Virus record (IMG/VR): IMGVR_UViG_3300042197_004373
Span: 1-31,888 of that record
DNA: 31,888 nucleotides
Origin: a virus
Reading direction: 5' to 3' (one strand)
In this document: positions 20,909 through 28,857 of the stretch, piece after piece
Numbering within the stretch: the stretch's first letter is position 1
How the letters are laid out: each line of letters starts with the position of its first letter
The notes under the pieces: model-generated
The model's input: only the letters and a program-made list of their open reading frames with translations
Told to the model about the DNA's origin: nothing
Database searches by the model: none
Position numbers and translations under genes: made by a program

Positions 20909-21857
20909 ACCATTGCCAGGCATGCTGGATGATCTCGCGGAGATTGAAACGAGGCACCCATCCTGTGATGAGATTGAATCGTTCGCTGTTGGCTGTGAGC
21001 ACAGCCGGATCACCTGCCCGCCTGATGCCGGCTGCACATCGCAGTTCGCGGCCGGTAACGGATTCTGCCGTGGTGATTATCTCGCGATTGGATGCCCCTA
21101 CTGATGTGCCAAGATTGTACACTCCACTGGGCACCACATCATAGATAGCCATATGATGTGCCAGTGCAATATCTTCCACATGCACATAGTCTCTCACGCA
21201 GGTGCCATCTGCTGTGGCATAATCCGTACCGTGCAGTGTGAAATCTGTGCTGTCTCTCAGGCTTTCCAGCACACGGGCGATGATATGGGTGGCCGCAGGA
21301 CCTTGTCCGTGCCTGTTCTGGCTGTCTGCACCGCAGGCATTGAAATAACGGAACGCTACATAGTCCAGACCATAGGCCCGGTGATAGGCGGCCAGCATGT
21401 GTTCTATCATGAGCTTGCTCTCGCCGTAAGGACTGACAGGCAAAGGTGGATCAGACTCTTGGCAAGGTGTGATCACTGGTTCACCGTACACAGCAGCCGA
21501 ACTTGAAAAAATCACCCGGGTGCGAGGCACAGCCTTGACCACATAGTCCAGAAGGATCTTGGTCTTGACGAAGTTGTTGCGATAATACAGCTCTGGATCG
21601 GTAACCGATGGACCCACCAAACTGGTACCAGCACAATGGATCACGGCCGCGGGTTTGTGCTCCCGGATCAGTTCTAGGCTGGAACTGCTGCTGAAATCCT
21701 CTTGATAGAATCGATTGGGCACCGATCTCAAGTGCTTGGGCAGGGCCTTCATGTCCACTCCGATGATCGGAATGTCCTGATCTCGTAATACCAGCATGGT
21801 CTCACCACCGATGTAACCGGCGGCACCCGTGACTATCACAGTTCGAGGTTTGGTCAT
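20898..21857 (-). CDS. galE: UDP-glucose 4-epimerase-like (GalE) SDR enzyme
   Basis: The 319-residue protein begins PRTVIVTGAAGYIGGETML, the NAD-binding site, and has the active-site triad SSSAAVYG and YGESK (Tyr/Lys). RYFNACGADSQNRHGQGP, HGTDYATADGTCVRDYVHV and the GVYNLGTSVGASNREII region are specific to GalE. GalE interconverts UDP-glucose and UDP-galactose (or the N-acetyl forms). Its product could supply the glycosyltransferases here. It overlaps the GT-B gene stop by one base (TGATG) and the aminotransferase start by 11 bases. Confidence 0.92.
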   Translation of the reverse strand: MTKPRTVIVTGAAGYIGGETMLVLRDQDIPIIGVDMKALPKHLRSVPNRFYQEDFSSSSSLELIREHKPAAVIHCAGTSLVGPSVTDPELYYRNNFVKTKILLDYVVKAVPRTRVIFSSSAAVYGEPVITPCQESDPPLPVSPYGESKLMIEHMLAAYHRAYGLDYVAFRYFNACGADSQNRHGQGPAATHIIARVLESLRDSTDFTLHGTDYATADGTCVRDYVHVEDIALAHHMAIYDVVPSGVYNLGTSVGASNREIITTAESVTGRELRCAAGIRRAGDPAVLTANSERFNLITGWVPRFNLREIIQHAWQWYVR

Positions 21858-23044
21858 CAGTACTTGGCTCCTGCCACATGATCGCGATAGCGTGGACCTT
21901 CACGACTCCATTCACCCCCGCGTCCGGTGATGATGTCCACGATGCGATCTATGGTGCCATCGTTCCAGTCCGAGATCCGTCCCTGGCGAGGATGGGCATC
22001 ATCCAGCAGGTATTCCAGTTTGACGAAGGCGTCATCTATTGACCAAGGAACATAGAGCCTGTCAGGGTCATTGGCAAAAGTTTCAGGGAAAGACCTATAA
22101 GCAGGATATAAAACATTGCACCCAAGAGCGTCTGCTTCCGACACTGTGTTGGAAACCCAATCTTGGAGGGCGCAATTAAAGAGCACGCGAGTATCATTGA
22201 GCAGAGAGTAGTAATCATTTTTCTTCAAGTCCTCATAGATGGTGAGTTTTCCTGCAGCCTGCATGACCCTGGCGCGATCGAGATACTGGGGGTTGTTGCT
22301 CCGTAACAGCGCTCCAGAGAACACAGCGAACTCGATGTCTCGGTGGCGACCTTGGGATCGATACCGCTCGATCAGATCCATGTAGAAGTCGGGCTGCTTT
22401 TCTTGGTCGAATCTGGCTGCAAAGGCCACGCGCCGGGTGCGATCACCAAACGGTCTGATCCAATCAGCCCCGCCGATGCGCTCTAGCACCTCCCCCTTGC
22501 CAAATGCCAGACCAGAGATGTTGTAGATAGGAGCGGTCCAGCCCGCGATACGCATGTGCGCCACCATCTCTTCGTTGGTGGCCAGCACTGTGAGCCCAGG
22601 TATCTGGTTCACCATGCGCTCATAGGTACTCATCCATCCGGCCATGTCCCACACATGAACGAAATCATCGGGATCGATGGCCTGCGCGAGGCAGCGCACG
22701 AATATCCTGGGCCGGAGATCGGCAGGCACTTGATTGATGATATAAGGAAGGCTCTCGATGCCGGGCTGGAACATGTCCTCGAAGTAGATCACATCTTCGG
22801 CTGTGACATCGCCGTTACGCATCATCTGCACCAGATTCATCATCTGGCTCATGGAAAAATAACTACGGCCGTGTGCGTCTAGCACCTGACCCACTGAGAT
22901 CGATTGTGTGTTGTCGATTGTGTTGCCAGGCACATACACAACATCAAGCCCTCGGCGCTCAAACACACGGCGGTTCCATTCTGTGAGTTGGAGAGTGTAG
23001 CGTGCTTCATACGACTCCAACCCCATATAGAAAAGTCGGCGCAT
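21857..23044 (-). CDS. GT-B-like glycosyltransferase
   Basis: The 395-residue protein has the two-domain layout of GT-B glycosyltransferases. The N-terminal half (MRRLFYMGLESYEARYTLQL..., DVIYFEDMFQPGIESLPYII) is an acceptor-side Rossmann domain. A linker follows, then RRVAFAARFDQEKQPDFYMDLIERY starts the nucleotide-sugar domain; DYYSLLNDTRVLFNCALQDWVSNTVSEADALGCNVLYP is the family-1/4 C-terminal segment with Glu and Ala/Gly of the donor site. Similar enzymes are known in marine T4-like phages, where DNA-base or structural glycosylation is possible. The target is unknown. It is TGATG-coupled on both sides. Confidence 0.82.
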   Translation of the reverse strand: MRRLFYMGLESYEARYTLQLTEWNRRVFERRGLDVVYVPGNTIDNTQSISVGQVLDAHGRSYFSMSQMMNLVQMMRNGDVTAEDVIYFEDMFQPGIESLPYIINQVPADLRPRIFVRCLAQAIDPDDFVHVWDMAGWMSTYERMVNQIPGLTVLATNEEMVAHMRIAGWTAPIYNISGLAFGKGEVLERIGGADWIRPFGDRTRRVAFAARFDQEKQPDFYMDLIERYRSQGRHRDIEFAVFSGALLRSNNPQYLDRARVMQAAGKLTIYEDLKKNDYYSLLNDTRVLFNCALQDWVSNTVSEADALGCNVLYPAYRSFPETFANDPDRLYVPWSIDDAFVKLEYLLDDAHPRQGRISDWNDGTIDRIVDIITGRGGEWSREGPRYRDHVAGAKY

Positions 23045-23256
23045 CAGCGGCTCCTACGGCTGTCTATGGCCCACATGTCCTTGGCGAATTTGCCTTGTAA
23101 GTGTTTGTTGAACTGCTGATAGGCATAGCTCTTCCAATTGTAGAGATCGCCTTCGTTGAATTTGTAACCAAAGTCCTGACAGAATCGTAGGAACTGCTCC
23201 AGGTCCTCGAATACAGCAGTTACTCGAGGATTGTGCCGGATGGCTGGCTTGGCCAT
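23044..23256 (-). CDS. Small conserved phage protein
   Basis: A 70-residue frame: MAKPAIRHNPRVTAVFEDLEQ, then FLRFCQDFGYKFNEGDLYNWKSYAYQQFNKHLQGKFAKDMW. The aromatic helix-loop pattern recalls a small protein kept in marine T4-like phages. Function is unknown. It is coupled by TGATG to the glycosyltransferase and separated by ten bases from the gene before it, with a short Shine-Dalgarno (GGAG) in front. Confidence 0.75.
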   Translation of the reverse strand: MAKPAIRHNPRVTAVFEDLEQFLRFCQDFGYKFNEGDLYNWKSYAYQQFNKHLQGKFAKDMWAIDSRRSR

Positions 23257-23266
23257 GTGTGTCTCC

Positions 23267-23779
23267 TTATACTGAGATGCGTTGTGGTTGATGGGTTTCG
23301 TAGTGGATCACACATCCATTCTCACCGTCTTCTGACACTTCGATCCACACGGTGCGATCAGGATAACGATCTGCTATCTGTATATATAGGTCGTCCGCGA
23401 TCATCTCGCAACTTTTGAAGTCTAGTTGGAGCGTAGGGGCCGATGCCAGTCCAGTTCTATCTTGATTATCGGAAACGGACCGATCACGCAGGCCATCGGA
23501 GCTTCGGGCCTTGGTGTACAGCGACACAAGCCAGCGCTTGAACTGGATGAACTCGATGTCGCGGTCGTTGTGGAACACATCGATCCACACCCGGAAATGG
23601 AAAATGTGGCGATGAGGATAACCAAGGAACGAAACATCATATTCATCTCCGGTAGCAAGTGCGGGATCTGTCAAAGCCGCAGGATATTTATGGATGCCTT
23701 CTAGCCTGAACGTGACCCAGATCTTTCTATCTGCCGCTGCCACGATGCGGTCTGCTTGTGCTCTTTCGTCTTGATTCAT
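23267..23779 (-). CDS. Conserved phage protein, possibly T-fold-like
   Basis: The 170-residue protein begins NQDERAQADRIVAAADRKIWVTFRLEGIHKYPAA, then GYPHRHIFHFRVWIDVFHNDRDIEFIQFKRWLVSLY, and ends with LQLDFKSCEMIADDLYIQIADRYPDRTVWIEVSEDGENGCVIHYE. The strand-strand-helix-strand repetition with a His-rich PHRHIFHF turn looks like the T-fold of pterin synthases, and the end resembles the QueD C-terminal helix and strand. Cys-x3-HGH is absent, so I do not call it QueD. It is kept, from memory, in marine T4-like phages. It is ATGA-coupled to the gene before it. Confidence 0.65.
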   Translation of the reverse strand: MNQDERAQADRIVAAADRKIWVTFRLEGIHKYPAALTDPALATGDEYDVSFLGYPHRHIFHFRVWIDVFHNDRDIEFIQFKRWLVSLYTKARSSDGLRDRSVSDNQDRTGLASAPTLQLDFKSCEMIADDLYIQIADRYPDRTVWIEVSEDGENGCVIHYETHQPQRISV

Positions 23780-24090
23780 GATTGCCTCATCGATTCCATG
23801 GTTATGATCTTGCCCAGTTCTGCGTTGAAATCCTGTTCGTCAGTGATGATATAGTTGCGGGTGTCGGTACGATCGGTGCGTTTGTCATATACACGGAAAC
23901 TCACGACCGATCCGCCGATCATTTTCTTTATAGTGATGCGGAGACCGTCCTCCCAGGCTTCATCCGGGGCCAGGATGCTCAGGCCAGTAGAGGCTTTGGC
24001 CTGGATCTGGTTTCTGAACTCGTCTGGATTGTCTTTGTTTGCCCAGGCCCAGCACCACTTCTTGAAGAACCACTGATCAAACCATTTCAT
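23776..24090 (-). CDS. Conserved T4-like phage protein
   Basis: The start at 24090 overlaps the nth stop as ATGA; the longer frame is not used. The 104-residue protein begins MKWFDQWFFKKWCWAWAN and goes on with a polar helix, IQAKASTGLSILAPDEAW, then ITIKKMIGGSVVSFRVYDKRTDRTDTRNYIITDEQDFNAELGKIITMESMRQ. The beta-rich core followed by a helix recalls a protein kept in marine T4-like phages. Its function is unknown. It shares the coupled run with nth and the T-fold-like gene. Confidence 0.72.
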   Translation of the reverse strand: MKWFDQWFFKKWCWAWANKDNPDEFRNQIQAKASTGLSILAPDEAWEDGLRITIKKMIGGSVVSFRVYDKRTDRTDTRNYIITDEQDFNAELGKIITMESMRQS

Positions 24091-24728
24091 TGCTGCACCT
24101 TTTGATTGTGATAATCGCATATGTCCACTAGCATACACTGATCGCACAGAGGATTGCGAGCCCGGCAGGTGTATTTTCCATGGCCGATCAACCATTCGTG
24201 CGCACCCCAGCGATATTGGTCCGGTGTATCCCTTTCCAGTATCTCCGCGGTCTTGTGTTCTGCCCGGGTGTTCGAGATACCCAGCCTGTTGGCGATGCGA
24301 TGCACATGGGTGTCTACGGCGATGGCAGGTTCGTTGAACACGAAACGCATCATTATGTCCGTGCTCTTGCGTCCTACGCCTGCCAACTGCATCAACTGTT
24401 CGCGATCGTTGGGGACGATGCCGCCATGCCTTTCTAGCAGTTGTTCACTCATCAGCCGGAGATTCCGAGCCTTGTTGTTGTACATGCCGGCCGGGCGTAT
24501 CAGTCTTTTGAGTTCATCAATATCTAGTACAAGGATCTCTTCTGGAGTTTCCGCCTTGGCGAACAGATTGCGGCAGGCTTCTGCGGTCCTTTCATCTCGG
24601 GTCTGGGCGCTCAGAGTCACCCCCACCAGGCTCTTGAATGCGTTGTCGTAGATCTTTTCACGAGGAGGATGGTTTGGTTCGGGATCTCGGGCATGGAATC
24701 TTTCATAGACCGTGACTATTTTATTCAT
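24087..24728 (-). CDS. nth: Endonuclease III
   Basis: A complete 213-residue Nth: LVGVTLSAQTRDERTAEAC (34-52), helix-hairpin-helix LAGVGRKSTDIMM with Lys121, VDTHVHRIANRLG with Asp139, and the 4Fe-4S loop CRARNPLCDQCMLVDIC (Cys188, 195, 198, 204). It is a bifunctional DNA glycosylase/AP lyase that removes oxidised pyrimidines. Most T4-like phages rely on the smaller DenV, so a cellular-type Nth is notable. It shares this window with an MBD4-like glycosylase (6759-7190), making two base-excision enzymes in a phage that probably carries a modified base. It is ATGA-coupled on both sides. Confidence 0.95.
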   Translation of the reverse strand: MNKIVTVYERFHARDPEPNHPPREKIYDNAFKSLVGVTLSAQTRDERTAEACRNLFAKAETPEEILVLDIDELKRLIRPAGMYNNKARNLRLMSEQLLERHGGIVPNDREQLMQLAGVGRKSTDIMMRFVFNEPAIAVDTHVHRIANRLGISNTRAEHKTAEILERDTPDQYRWGAHEWLIGHGKYTCRARNPLCDQCMLVDICDYHNQKVQQ

Positions 24729-25093
24729 TCTCGACTTCTTGTCATTAACGCTAGGCGTTCTTGCTCTGGCATTTCGTAGTCACGCTGAGCACGATCCGGT
24801 TGTCGCAGTTGTTCTAACCGTGGGCGATCTGGATATTGTTTCTGCACAGTCTTGATCACCAACCAGGTCACGAATGCCATGCTGACGATGGCCATGTGTC
24901 CAAACACATTGTATCCCAGATACCATATCTCGCCCGCATACAAGGAAAACGCCAGGGCCCAAAAACAGGCCAGCATGATGCTGGCGATGTATTTGATCTG
25001 CATGGGAGCATTTCTCATACCATTGAAGTTGGGATCCAATAGTTGATAAAAGGTCCTAAACATCAATCGTAAAAATTTGTATAGTCCGTACAT
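24725..25093 (-). CDS. Small two-helix membrane protein
   Basis: The 122-residue protein has two hydrophobic helices: residues about 34-52 (YIASIMLACFWALAFSLYA) and 66-82 (HMAIVSMAFVTWLVIKT). A basic, aromatic N-terminus (MYGLYKFLRLMFRTFYQLLD) and a polar, charged C-terminus (PDRPRLEQLRQPDRAQRDYEM) flank them. It probably sits in the host inner membrane. Such short membrane proteins in marine T4-like phages have no known role. It is ATGA-coupled to nth and separated by 19 bases from the small ORF before it. Confidence 0.7.
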   Translation of the reverse strand: MYGLYKFLRLMFRTFYQLLDPNFNGMRNAPMQIKYIASIMLACFWALAFSLYAGEIWYLGYNVFGHMAIVSMAFVTWLVIKTVQKQYPDRPRLEQLRQPDRAQRDYEMPEQERLALMTRSRE

Positions 25094-25112
25094 GATTATC
25101 CTTTCAATGACA

Positions 25113-25238
25113 TTCAGAATCGTAATACTGGCAAAACCAAAAATGCCATGCGAGATGTTGGTCCCTCACAGACCATAGGCCTGCTGTGATAAGTGCAGTG
25201 ATGCCGCATATGATGGCGGCGGCTATCCATGCTTTCAT
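25113..25238 (-). CDS. Very small membrane protein
   Basis: A 41-residue frame starts with an ATGA overlap on the end of the gene at 25235-25819: MKAWIAAAIICGITALITAG, then LWSVRDQHLAWHFLVLPVLRF. The first 20 residues form one hydrophobic helix. The overlap fits the packing of the whole window, and without this gene the gap (25094-25234) would be one of the largest. It may be a holin-like or regulatory membrane peptide; nothing more can be said. Confidence 0.55.
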
Positions 25239-25819
25239 GTGGCTCTCCAGTAGTCATCACCATCCGGATACTGGCTGTCCAGGACCTCTTCTCGGTCTAC
25301 TTTGGATGTCGCCGGGATGACCTCATCCTCGCTGTAGTCGCTCCAACCAGTGAAACGGTCACGCCCCATGAGGTCTCGCAGTTCATGCACCCACACACCG
25401 GGATTGGTGGCAGCAAAGTCTCGGTCATCGATCTTGACGCAGGTGTTGTAGTTCCAGAGTTTGATGTAGGGGATAGGCACCTTGATGATGGGGATGAACC
25501 GGTCTCGATCACAAAGGCCGCCGTCGTTGAACTCCTCCACATATTCAAAAGGTATGTCCAGGCTGCACCAGAATCCGCGATCCAGGTAAGTAGAGATCAC
25601 AGACTCCCATGCGGTATGATCGGCAGAGGTGGTGGGTCGATAACTGTCATTGGCACCAAAGAAGATGTGTTCCACGGGCCTTGGTGTGTCCAGTTGCCGA
25701 TCGATCTCCGCCTGCGGGTGATAGCCAATCACGAACAGGGTGTGCTTGAGCAAGGCCGGTGTATGTTCTACTTCATGCCCCCAGAAAAATTCTGCGTCGG
25801 CGTGTCCTGTTCTATTCAT
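25235..25819 (-). CDS. Conserved phage protein next to dpdA
   Basis: The 194-residue protein has HADAEFFWGHEVEHTPALLKHTLFVIG near the N-terminus, then EHIFFGANDSYRP, a helix, GFWCSLDIPFEYVEEFNDGG, PIIKVPIPYIKLWNYNTCVKIDD, FAATNPGVWVHELRDLMGRD and a polar C-terminus. The regular strand/helix alternation suggests an alpha/beta or barrel fold. I recall it from marine T4-like phages but know no function. It overlaps the DpdA stop by eight bases, so it may assist base insertion or recognition. This is a guess from position. Confidence 0.7.
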   Translation of the reverse strand: MNRTGHADAEFFWGHEVEHTPALLKHTLFVIGYHPQAEIDRQLDTPRPVEHIFFGANDSYRPTTSADHTAWESVISTYLDRGFWCSLDIPFEYVEEFNDGGLCDRDRFIPIIKVPIPYIKLWNYNTCVKIDDRDFAATNPGVWVHELRDLMGRDRFTGWSDYSEDEVIPATSKVDREEVLDSQYPDGDDYWRAT

Positions 25820-27341
25820 CTATCTCCTCCAGTTGGTCCAATTTGCTTTGGTCAAACTCTTCGTCCACTTCGATCTCTTCGTCCATATCAAAAAGGCTGT
25901 TGAATTGGCTGTGCGCGTTCACGGCCCGTCGTCCGGTAAAACCCCGTGTGCCCACTACCCTTTCCCATACTTTAGCATGATCATCGATGATAGCCAATGA
26001 TTTCGAGCGATCTTTGGCCGCAAACACCCGATCCATGATGCGACGCACATCAAAATCTGGATCGTTAGGGTGCACCATCATTTCGGGTGAGATGCCCTGA
26101 TCGTACTGTCGATTGGCCCTCTGCACCGCCTCGATGTGCATCCATACATTGTGTCCCATCATGAGAGCATAACTAAACGAATCCCAAGAAGTAGCACCTT
26201 CCTTGCCGATCTTGTTCTTGTCACCGGGTCGGTAAACACACACATCTTTGATCTTCAGTCTCGCAGAAATAGGTGAATCCTCAAACTGACTATGGATACC
26301 ATCTTGGATTACCGCATCTCGGAATGACCGATTGTCTGTGGCATACTTTTTATCATCCGCTGTTGAACTCATTTGGTAACTCCATTTAGATCTGTTTTCG
26401 GTCAGGATCGAGTGGTAGATCTGGCCGTTGGCCGTGGCCAGGAATGGCGATGCGCAATCGAATGACACAGTGAATCTGGGATTGGCATACTGCCTCACGG
26501 CCCGTTGTATGTCTGTGAGCAGCACTGCCCATTCCAGCCGGCTCGTGCCCAGGAAGTGCATCCAATCATGCACGCCTGGCTCCAGCAGACCATCGTGTAT
26601 GAGATGCACCAGGCGTCGCAGCACCAGATGCACATCGCACATGTTCTGGCCTCCCATGCCCCAGCCATTGAAATGGCGGTCGGGATATCGGCCAGGATCC
26701 GAATATGCCTTCATGAGATCGTACCAATGGTCCGCTTCGCCATGATTGCCGCCCTGCAGCACATTGAGTATCCGGGTTTCGCCATAGCGATTGGCGATCC
26801 AGAATTCGTTGTTGTATCGGGTGGCATTCACGGCATCATCGTAACTGAAGATACCACAGGCCTGTGCTGCCACCGGATCGCGGAAAGTCCAGGTAGGTAT
26901 GTCCATAGTCATACCGTATGTGGCTATGCCCATCTGCCATTTGAGAACTTTTTCTCTTTGTGCTTCAGCCTTTTTGTCTGTGAAATCTGCCCAGCGTCCG
27001 GGCCATACACCTTTGGCGATCTGGAATCCACCGGAGTCTGCCAACATGATGGTCGAAGCATCTCGGTTCCTTACCATATCTTCTTTTGGGTCAGATTTCG
27101 TGAGATCCAAGTTGGCGTGTCCAGCTGAATACAGGCTCCAACGATAAGAGAACAGACCTTGTTGTGGATTTAGCCAGTTCATCTGTTCCATATTGGGTAT
27201 GCTTGTAGGCATACGGTTTTGTGCCACATATGTGGTGTGTCTCTGCCGCCCTATGTAAGATGCATAGAAGCTAGAAATAGCCGGAAGGAATATGGCATAG
27301 TCCTGTTGATGTGCTGTAAGATCATGTTGATCAGTGATCAT
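25812..27341 (-). CDS. dpdA: DpdA-like 7-deazaguanine DNA transglycosylase
   Basis: The 509-residue protein belongs to the tRNA-guanine transglycosylase superfamily. Its active-site motifs are IMLADSGGFQIAKG (98-111, Asp102 as general base), LNVLQGGNHGE (192-202), GWGMGGQNM (226-234), HFLGTSRLEW (262-271) and VSFDCASPFLATANG, with Asp295 as nucleophile. No tRNA-type zinc cluster is apparent. Bacterial TGT is about 375 residues; the extra C-terminus is rich in charge and ends in an acidic tail (FDMDEEIEVDEEFDQ...). DpdA enzymes swap guanine in DNA for a 7-deazaguanine base. The base would come from FolE, QueD-like and QueE in this window. It overlaps the partner gene at 25235 by eight bases. 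Confidence 0.88.
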   Translation of the reverse strand: MITDQHDLTAHQQDYAIFLPAISSFYASYIGRQRHTTYVAQNRMPTSIPNMEQMNWLNPQQGLFSYRWSLYSAGHANLDLTKSDPKEDMVRNRDASTIMLADSGGFQIAKGVWPGRWADFTDKKAEAQREKVLKWQMGIATYGMTMDIPTWTFRDPVAAQACGIFSYDDAVNATRYNNEFWIANRYGETRILNVLQGGNHGEADHWYDLMKAYSDPGRYPDRHFNGWGMGGQNMCDVHLVLRRLVHLIHDGLLEPGVHDWMHFLGTSRLEWAVLLTDIQRAVRQYANPRFTVSFDCASPFLATANGQIYHSILTENRSKWSYQMSSTADDKKYATDNRSFRDAVIQDGIHSQFEDSPISARLKIKDVCVYRPGDKNKIGKEGATSWDSFSYALMMGHNVWMHIEAVQRANRQYDQGISPEMMVHPNDPDFDVRRIMDRVFAAKDRSKSLAIIDDHAKVWERVVGTRGFTGRRAVNAHSQFNSLFDMDEEIEVDEEFDQSKLDQLEEIDE

Positions 27342-27342
27342 A

Positions 27343-28071
27343 TTATAAAGTATCGATGTTAAACTGTTGAAAATCTGCTGATTCTATCATATCGAAATCT
27401 CTTCGGTAATAACGTTCTAAGGCGTTTCTAAGATATGGCCGGGATCTTATACGCTCATGTAAAAAATCACAGATCACCCGGTGATTTTCATTATCTGCAC
27501 CACGGTTACGAGCACAATGGTCAGGCACATTCAACGGTATAGATTTAAATTTTTCTATGAAATTACTTTGTAAAGATTCATCGACATAAAAGTAGGTGCG
27601 ATTCTCACACTCAAAATGGTCAACAAACCAGCTCTGCTCTTGTGTATGATCATCAAAAGCGATCTGTTCAAAAAGCAAACGTTCAGTGACATCGTTGTAT
27701 GCGGCTATGAACTGATTACCAGTCATGACTGGTGACATGAAATTGGGCTTACCTACGATGTAATTTCCTTGGTAGCCTTGATTGTATTTAGATCTGTCAA
27801 ACCAATGACTGTTGAACACATAACTAGATAGATACTGAGCTATCCCCGCTACCCATCTATCTACAGGATCTCTCAATATCACTATCAGTTCGTCTATGGA
27901 TTGTTTGGGACACTGATCAATCTTGCCACGCATCCATCCGTTATGTGACAGGACCTGGCTCGTCCAACTGCTGGCATTTTTTGGAATAAGGCAATAGAAC
28001 ATCAGCCAGTCAGTGGCTGGATGCCAATAACCTCCGTGATCAAACTGCTGCAACGTTGGCATCAAGCTCAT
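27343..28071 (-). CDS. Sulfotransferase-like protein
   Basis: The 242-residue protein matches the PAPS-binding motifs of carbohydrate sulfotransferases: FYCLIPKNASSWTSQVL (about 25-41, the 5'-phosphosulfate loop with Lys) and ELIVILRDPVDRWVAGIAQYL (61-81, the 3'-phosphate site with Arg/Ser-like positions). The rest is helical and aromatic. It would move sulfate from PAPS to a hydroxyl group, probably of a sugar. The gene looks richer in A and T than its neighbours, lacks a good Shine-Dalgarno, and sits between replication and modification genes, suggesting acquisition. It fits with the glycan block. Confidence 0.78.
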   Translation of the reverse strand: MSLMPTLQQFDHGGYWHPATDWLMFYCLIPKNASSWTSQVLSHNGWMRGKIDQCPKQSIDELIVILRDPVDRWVAGIAQYLSSYVFNSHWFDRSKYNQGYQGNYIVGKPNFMSPVMTGNQFIAAYNDVTERLLFEQIAFDDHTQEQSWFVDHFECENRTYFYVDESLQSNFIEKFKSIPLNVPDHCARNRGADNENHRVICDFLHERIRSRPYLRNALERYYRRDFDMIESADFQQFNIDTL

Positions 28072-28087
28072 AGGATAACAAACGCTA

Positions 28088-28819
28088 TCATTTGGCCTGT
28101 GCAGGCAAGATGTAGTTGTATTCGGCGATGCCCGAATTCACCGTGATCTGGGCAGCGCCATCATCTGATATGCGTATGGTCTTGTCTCCCGTGAGATCCA
28201 TGATAGCTATGACCTGCTTTACCGGCCAGGCCCAGGATCGTTTGAGTTCACCGGTGACCCCAGGATGGAACACAAACTCGCCGGCGTGTGTTGAATGGTC
28301 TCCAAACACAAACTTGAGATCCCCGGCGTCAGTCTTGGTCTGGAATGTGGATTCTTCTGCGTTGGCCTGCGCCTGCATCTTGAGACGTTGGATACCAGCC
28401 ACTGTGGGCTCAAACTCTATGTTCCAGTTGGCACCACGAAACTTGGCGGTTTTGAGTTTTTCTGCCACGATCTCAGAGGTCATGAATCTGTAGTCGTTCT
28501 TGAAGTCTCCCGCTGCATTCTTGAAGTGCAAGCCTACCGGCGCTGGTTCACCGTTACGATCCTGGCGTTTCACAGTGATTTCTGCTGACTCTCGATATTC
28601 TGCCAGGTTCAGCAGGATCTTGAGTTTGACCAGATTAGGCATGCCAAACGTGCCAACGAAATCGGCCACTGGTGTGAGGAATCGGCCCTGCACTACCACC
28701 GAACGGTCTTCGGCAATGCCATCAATCACGGTTTCTTTGGCCGTGCCAGTGATCTTGACGAGATCGATACAGCCAAGATCGTGTGTGTGTTCTACTAGGT
28801 CAAGCAAATGGTCTCTCAT
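28088..28819 (-). CDS. 45: Sliding clamp (gp45 type)
   Basis: The 243-residue protein resembles the T4-like sliding clamps of marine phages: VVQGRFLTPVADFVGTFGMPNLVKLKILLNL (about 41-71), an alternating strand pattern, FVFHPGVTGELKRSWAWPVKQVIAIMDL and a C-terminal GDKTIRISDDGAAQITVNSGIAEYNYILPA. T4 gp45 is 228 residues. It forms a trimeric ring that tethers the polymerase to DNA and supports late transcription. It lies close to the DNA polymerase, the expected T4-like arrangement, apart from one methyltransferase gene. The leader holds a good GGAG and a TATATA-like element. Confidence 0.85.
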   Translation of the reverse strand: MRDHLLDLVEHTHDLGCIDLVKITGTAKETVIDGIAEDRSVVVQGRFLTPVADFVGTFGMPNLVKLKILLNLAEYRESAEITVKRQDRNGEPAPVGLHFKNAAGDFKNDYRFMTSEIVAEKLKTAKFRGANWNIEFEPTVAGIQRLKMQAQANAEESTFQTKTDAGDLKFVFGDHSTHAGEFVFHPGVTGELKRSWAWPVKQVIAIMDLTGDKTIRISDDGAAQITVNSGIAEYNYILPAQAK

Positions 28820-28857
28820 GGGTTTCTCCGTTGGTTGATACTACTATATAGATCTTT
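28820..28857 (-). promoter_or_regulatory. Leader of the clamp gene with AT-rich -10-like element
   Basis: The gap before the clamp gene reads GATCTATATAGTAGTATC on the minus strand, with GGAG seven bases before the ATG. TATATA/TATAGT could be a -10, with TTGTCG about 18 bases upstream inside the methyltransferase gene as a weak -35. Middle or early control of gp45 is known in T4; the element here is only a candidate. Confidence 0.3.

Noticed and set aside
23267-23779. Second QueD
   Set aside because: The fold may be similar but the catalytic Cys-x3-HGH motif is absent, so the name would be unjustified.
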